The translations under genes and the position numbers were made by a program. Positions 62,818 through 64,000 of a stretch of 64,000 bases of DNA are shown one piece after another; position 1 is the stretch's first letter; each line of letters opens with the position of its first letter. The stretch comes from Halotalea alkalilenta. GTDB taxonomy: Bacteria; Pseudomonadota; Gammaproteobacteria; Pseudomonadales; Halomonadaceae. Under the pieces are notes generated by a model that worked only from the letters and a program-made list of their open reading frames with translations, was not told the DNA's origin and did no database searches. The stretch spans positions 1,178,001 to 1,242,000 of the forward strand of contig NZ_CP015243.1 of NCBI RefSeq assembly GCF_001648175.1, given 5' to 3'.

Positions 62818-64000
62818 ATGGCCCACTTACCGGTATTGGATCCATTGGCAGCCTTCGTGGATGTCGGCAGCGAGCAGATGTATGTGTCGATTGCCGGGGG
62901 GGAGCCGAAGGTCTTCGGCACGTTCACGGCACAGCTGCATGAGCTACGTGACTGGCTGTTGTCGCAGAAGGTGAAGTCGGTGGCCATGGAGGCCACGGGG
63001 ATCTACTGGCTGCCTCTGTACAGCGTGCTGGAAGCCGCGAAGCTACAGGTGCTGATGGTCAACGGTAAGCACACCCGCAATCTGCCGGGTCGCAAGACGG
63101 ATATGAAGGATTGCCAGTGGGGAGCGACGTTGCACGCGCACGGACTCTTGCGGGCAGGCTTCGTGCCCCCAGCCGAGATCCGGCGCTTGCAGGATTACCT
63201 GCGACTGCGCCAGGACCACATCACGCTGGCCGCAGGGCATGTGCAGCATCTGCAGAAGGCCTTGGAGCGGATGAACATCAAATTGCACGATGTCATCAGC
63301 AACCTGGTGGGCCGCAGCGGCATGGCGGTGATCCGGTCGATGCTCGAGGGTGAACGCGATCCTGAGCGACTGCTGGCTTTGTGCGACGTGCAGATCCGCC
63401 AGCAGAAGGCCGAACGGATCAAAGCCTCTCTGCAAGGGACCTGGGCCGAGGAGCATCTGTTCGCGTTGCGCCAGGCGCTGGAAAGCTGGGAGCACTACCA
63501 GCGTTTGATCAGGGCTTGCGACCAACAGATCGAAGCGGTGCTCCGTTCGATCGACGTCGATCCTCCGACGTCGCCGCCGTCCAAGGCGCACAAGCGAGGC
63601 GGTGCCAATGCACCCCAGATCGATGACCTGCATCCGATGCTGGTGGCTCTGTGTGGAGGCAATGATCTCACCGTGCTTCCCGCCCATACGGACTACAGCG
63701 TCCTGCAACTCATAGGTGAAGTGGGAACCGACCTGACCCAGTGGCCGACCGAGAAACACTTCACCGCTTGGGCCGGGCTGGCCCCCGGGAGTCATCAGAG
63801 CGGTAAGCGCCAACGCTCGGCCAAGCGCAGGCGTAATCGTGCTGGGCGCCTGTTTTGCGTCATGGCCCGCAGCCTCGCCCGCAGCAAACACATTGCGCTG
63901 GGCGGTTTTTACCGTCGGATGGCGGGTCGCCGAGGTGGATTGATCGCCAATATCGCCCTGGCGCGCAAACTCGCGGCGCTGTTCTGGCGCGTCATGGTCA
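62818..64000 (+). CDS. IS110-family DEDD recombinase (3' truncated by window)
   Basis: At least 394 residues, still open at the window end. The N-terminal RuvC-like DEDD site is complete: Asp15 (FVDVGSEQMYVS), Glu58 (AMEATGIYWLP), Asp95 and Asp98 (RKTDMKDCQW). The C-terminal Tnp domain has FTAWAGLAPGSHQSGKRQR with the conserved Ser328 in QSGK. The start ATG 62818 follows AGGAG (62806-62810) at 7 nt; an ATG at 62813 is out of frame. It cuts and rejoins DNA as directed by bridge RNA. No frameshift is seen, so it is probably active if the right end is intact. Confidence 0.92.
   Translation, partial: MAHLPVLDPLAAFVDVGSEQMYVSIAGGEPKVFGTFTAQLHELRDWLLSQKVKSVAMEATGIYWLPLYSVLEAAKLQVLMVNGKHTRNLPGRKTDMKDCQWGATLHAHGLLRAGFVPPAEIRRLQDYLRLRQDHITLAAGHVQHLQKALERMNIKLHDVISNLVGRSGMAVIRSMLEGERDPERLLALCDVQIRQQKAERIKASLQGTWAEEHLFALRQALESWEHYQRLIRACDQQIEAVLRSIDVDPPTSPPSKAHKRGGANAPQIDDLHPMLVALCGGNDLTVLPAHTDYSVLQLIGEVGTDLTQWPTEKHFTAWAGLAPGSHQSGKRQRSAKRRRNRAGRLFCVMARSLARSKHIALGGFYRRMAGRRGGLIANIALARKLAALFWRVMV

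Larger units (their letters stand above)
62577..64000 (+). mobile_element. IS110-family insertion element (left part; right end beyond window)
   Basis: Non-coding left end of about 240 bp, then a DEDD recombinase gene that stays open to the last base. IS110 elements lack terminal inverted repeats, so the left boundary (about 62576) is inferred from the sudden end of a REP-like flank (CCGTTCGTGGTGAGC) and a core-type CT at 62575-62576. The right end, target duplication status and integrity are outside the window. Codon usage is less GC-rich than in the neighbouring genes, in line with acquisition by transfer. Confidence 0.8.

Overview
The window is about two-thirds GC and codes densely on both strands. 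Its gene content and order fit a halophilic or halotolerant gammaproteobacterium, most likely Halomonadaceae, related in layout to Pseudomonas. The reasons are the rseP-bamA-skp-lpxD-fabZ-lpxA-lpxB-rnhB-dnaE-accA block, ubiE-ubiJ-ubiB next to hisE-tatABC, argS-SPOR-hslVU, priA divergent from rpmE, a BCCT osmolyte transporter and a full-length regulatory PutA. The genus call is inference. No rRNA, tRNA or CRISPR array was seen.

Layout. Bases 1-13851 (+) carry the envelope/lipid A block: the site-2 protease RseP (5' truncated by the window edge), BamA, Skp, LpxD, FabZ, LpxA, LpxB, RNase HII, DNA polymerase III alpha and AccA. Bases 13859-20404 (+) carry tilS, a long C-rich leader and rho, ubiD, a Fre-type flavin reductase overlapping a FolM-type reductase, and a small membrane protein. 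Bases 20425-22020 hold an apparent attenuator (aromatic leader peptide plus strong terminator) in front of DAHP synthase. A BCCT transporter and an extensin-like protein follow (+), then dps and putA (-) with PutA-box-like operators. Bases 29721-34244 hold a flavin reductase-like protein, a MAPEG protein, a small Cas2/SinR-like protein, a possible small RNA and an RstA/RstB-like two-component system with a striking palindromic site. Bases 34226-37643 hold metR, a membrane hydrolase, tag and gloA, the last two separated by a 13-bp tandem repeat.

Bases 37692-44255 hold a UbiH-family monooxygenase, tatABC, hisE (without hisI) and ubiB-ubiJ-ubiE. Bases 44449-52550 form one apparent five-gene fatty-acid beta-oxidation operon (TetR regulator, acyl-CoA dehydrogenase, thiolase, multifunctional hydratase/dehydrogenase, acyl-CoA ligase) with a perfect inverted repeat at its head. 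Then come a DUF971 gene, hslU, hslV, a fructosamine-kinase-like gene, an FtsN-like SPOR protein, argS and priA (all -), followed by rpmE and a secreted esterase (+).

The right edge carries the left end and most of the recombinase gene of an IS110-family element. Its left flank looks like an interrupted REP-type repeat. The non-coding left end holds a 10-nt copy of that flank ending in CT, as expected for the target guide of an IS110 bridge RNA. This is the most interesting feature of the window. Second is the leader peptide of DAHP synthase, which runs together codons for Tyr, Trp and Phe and so could sense all three end products.
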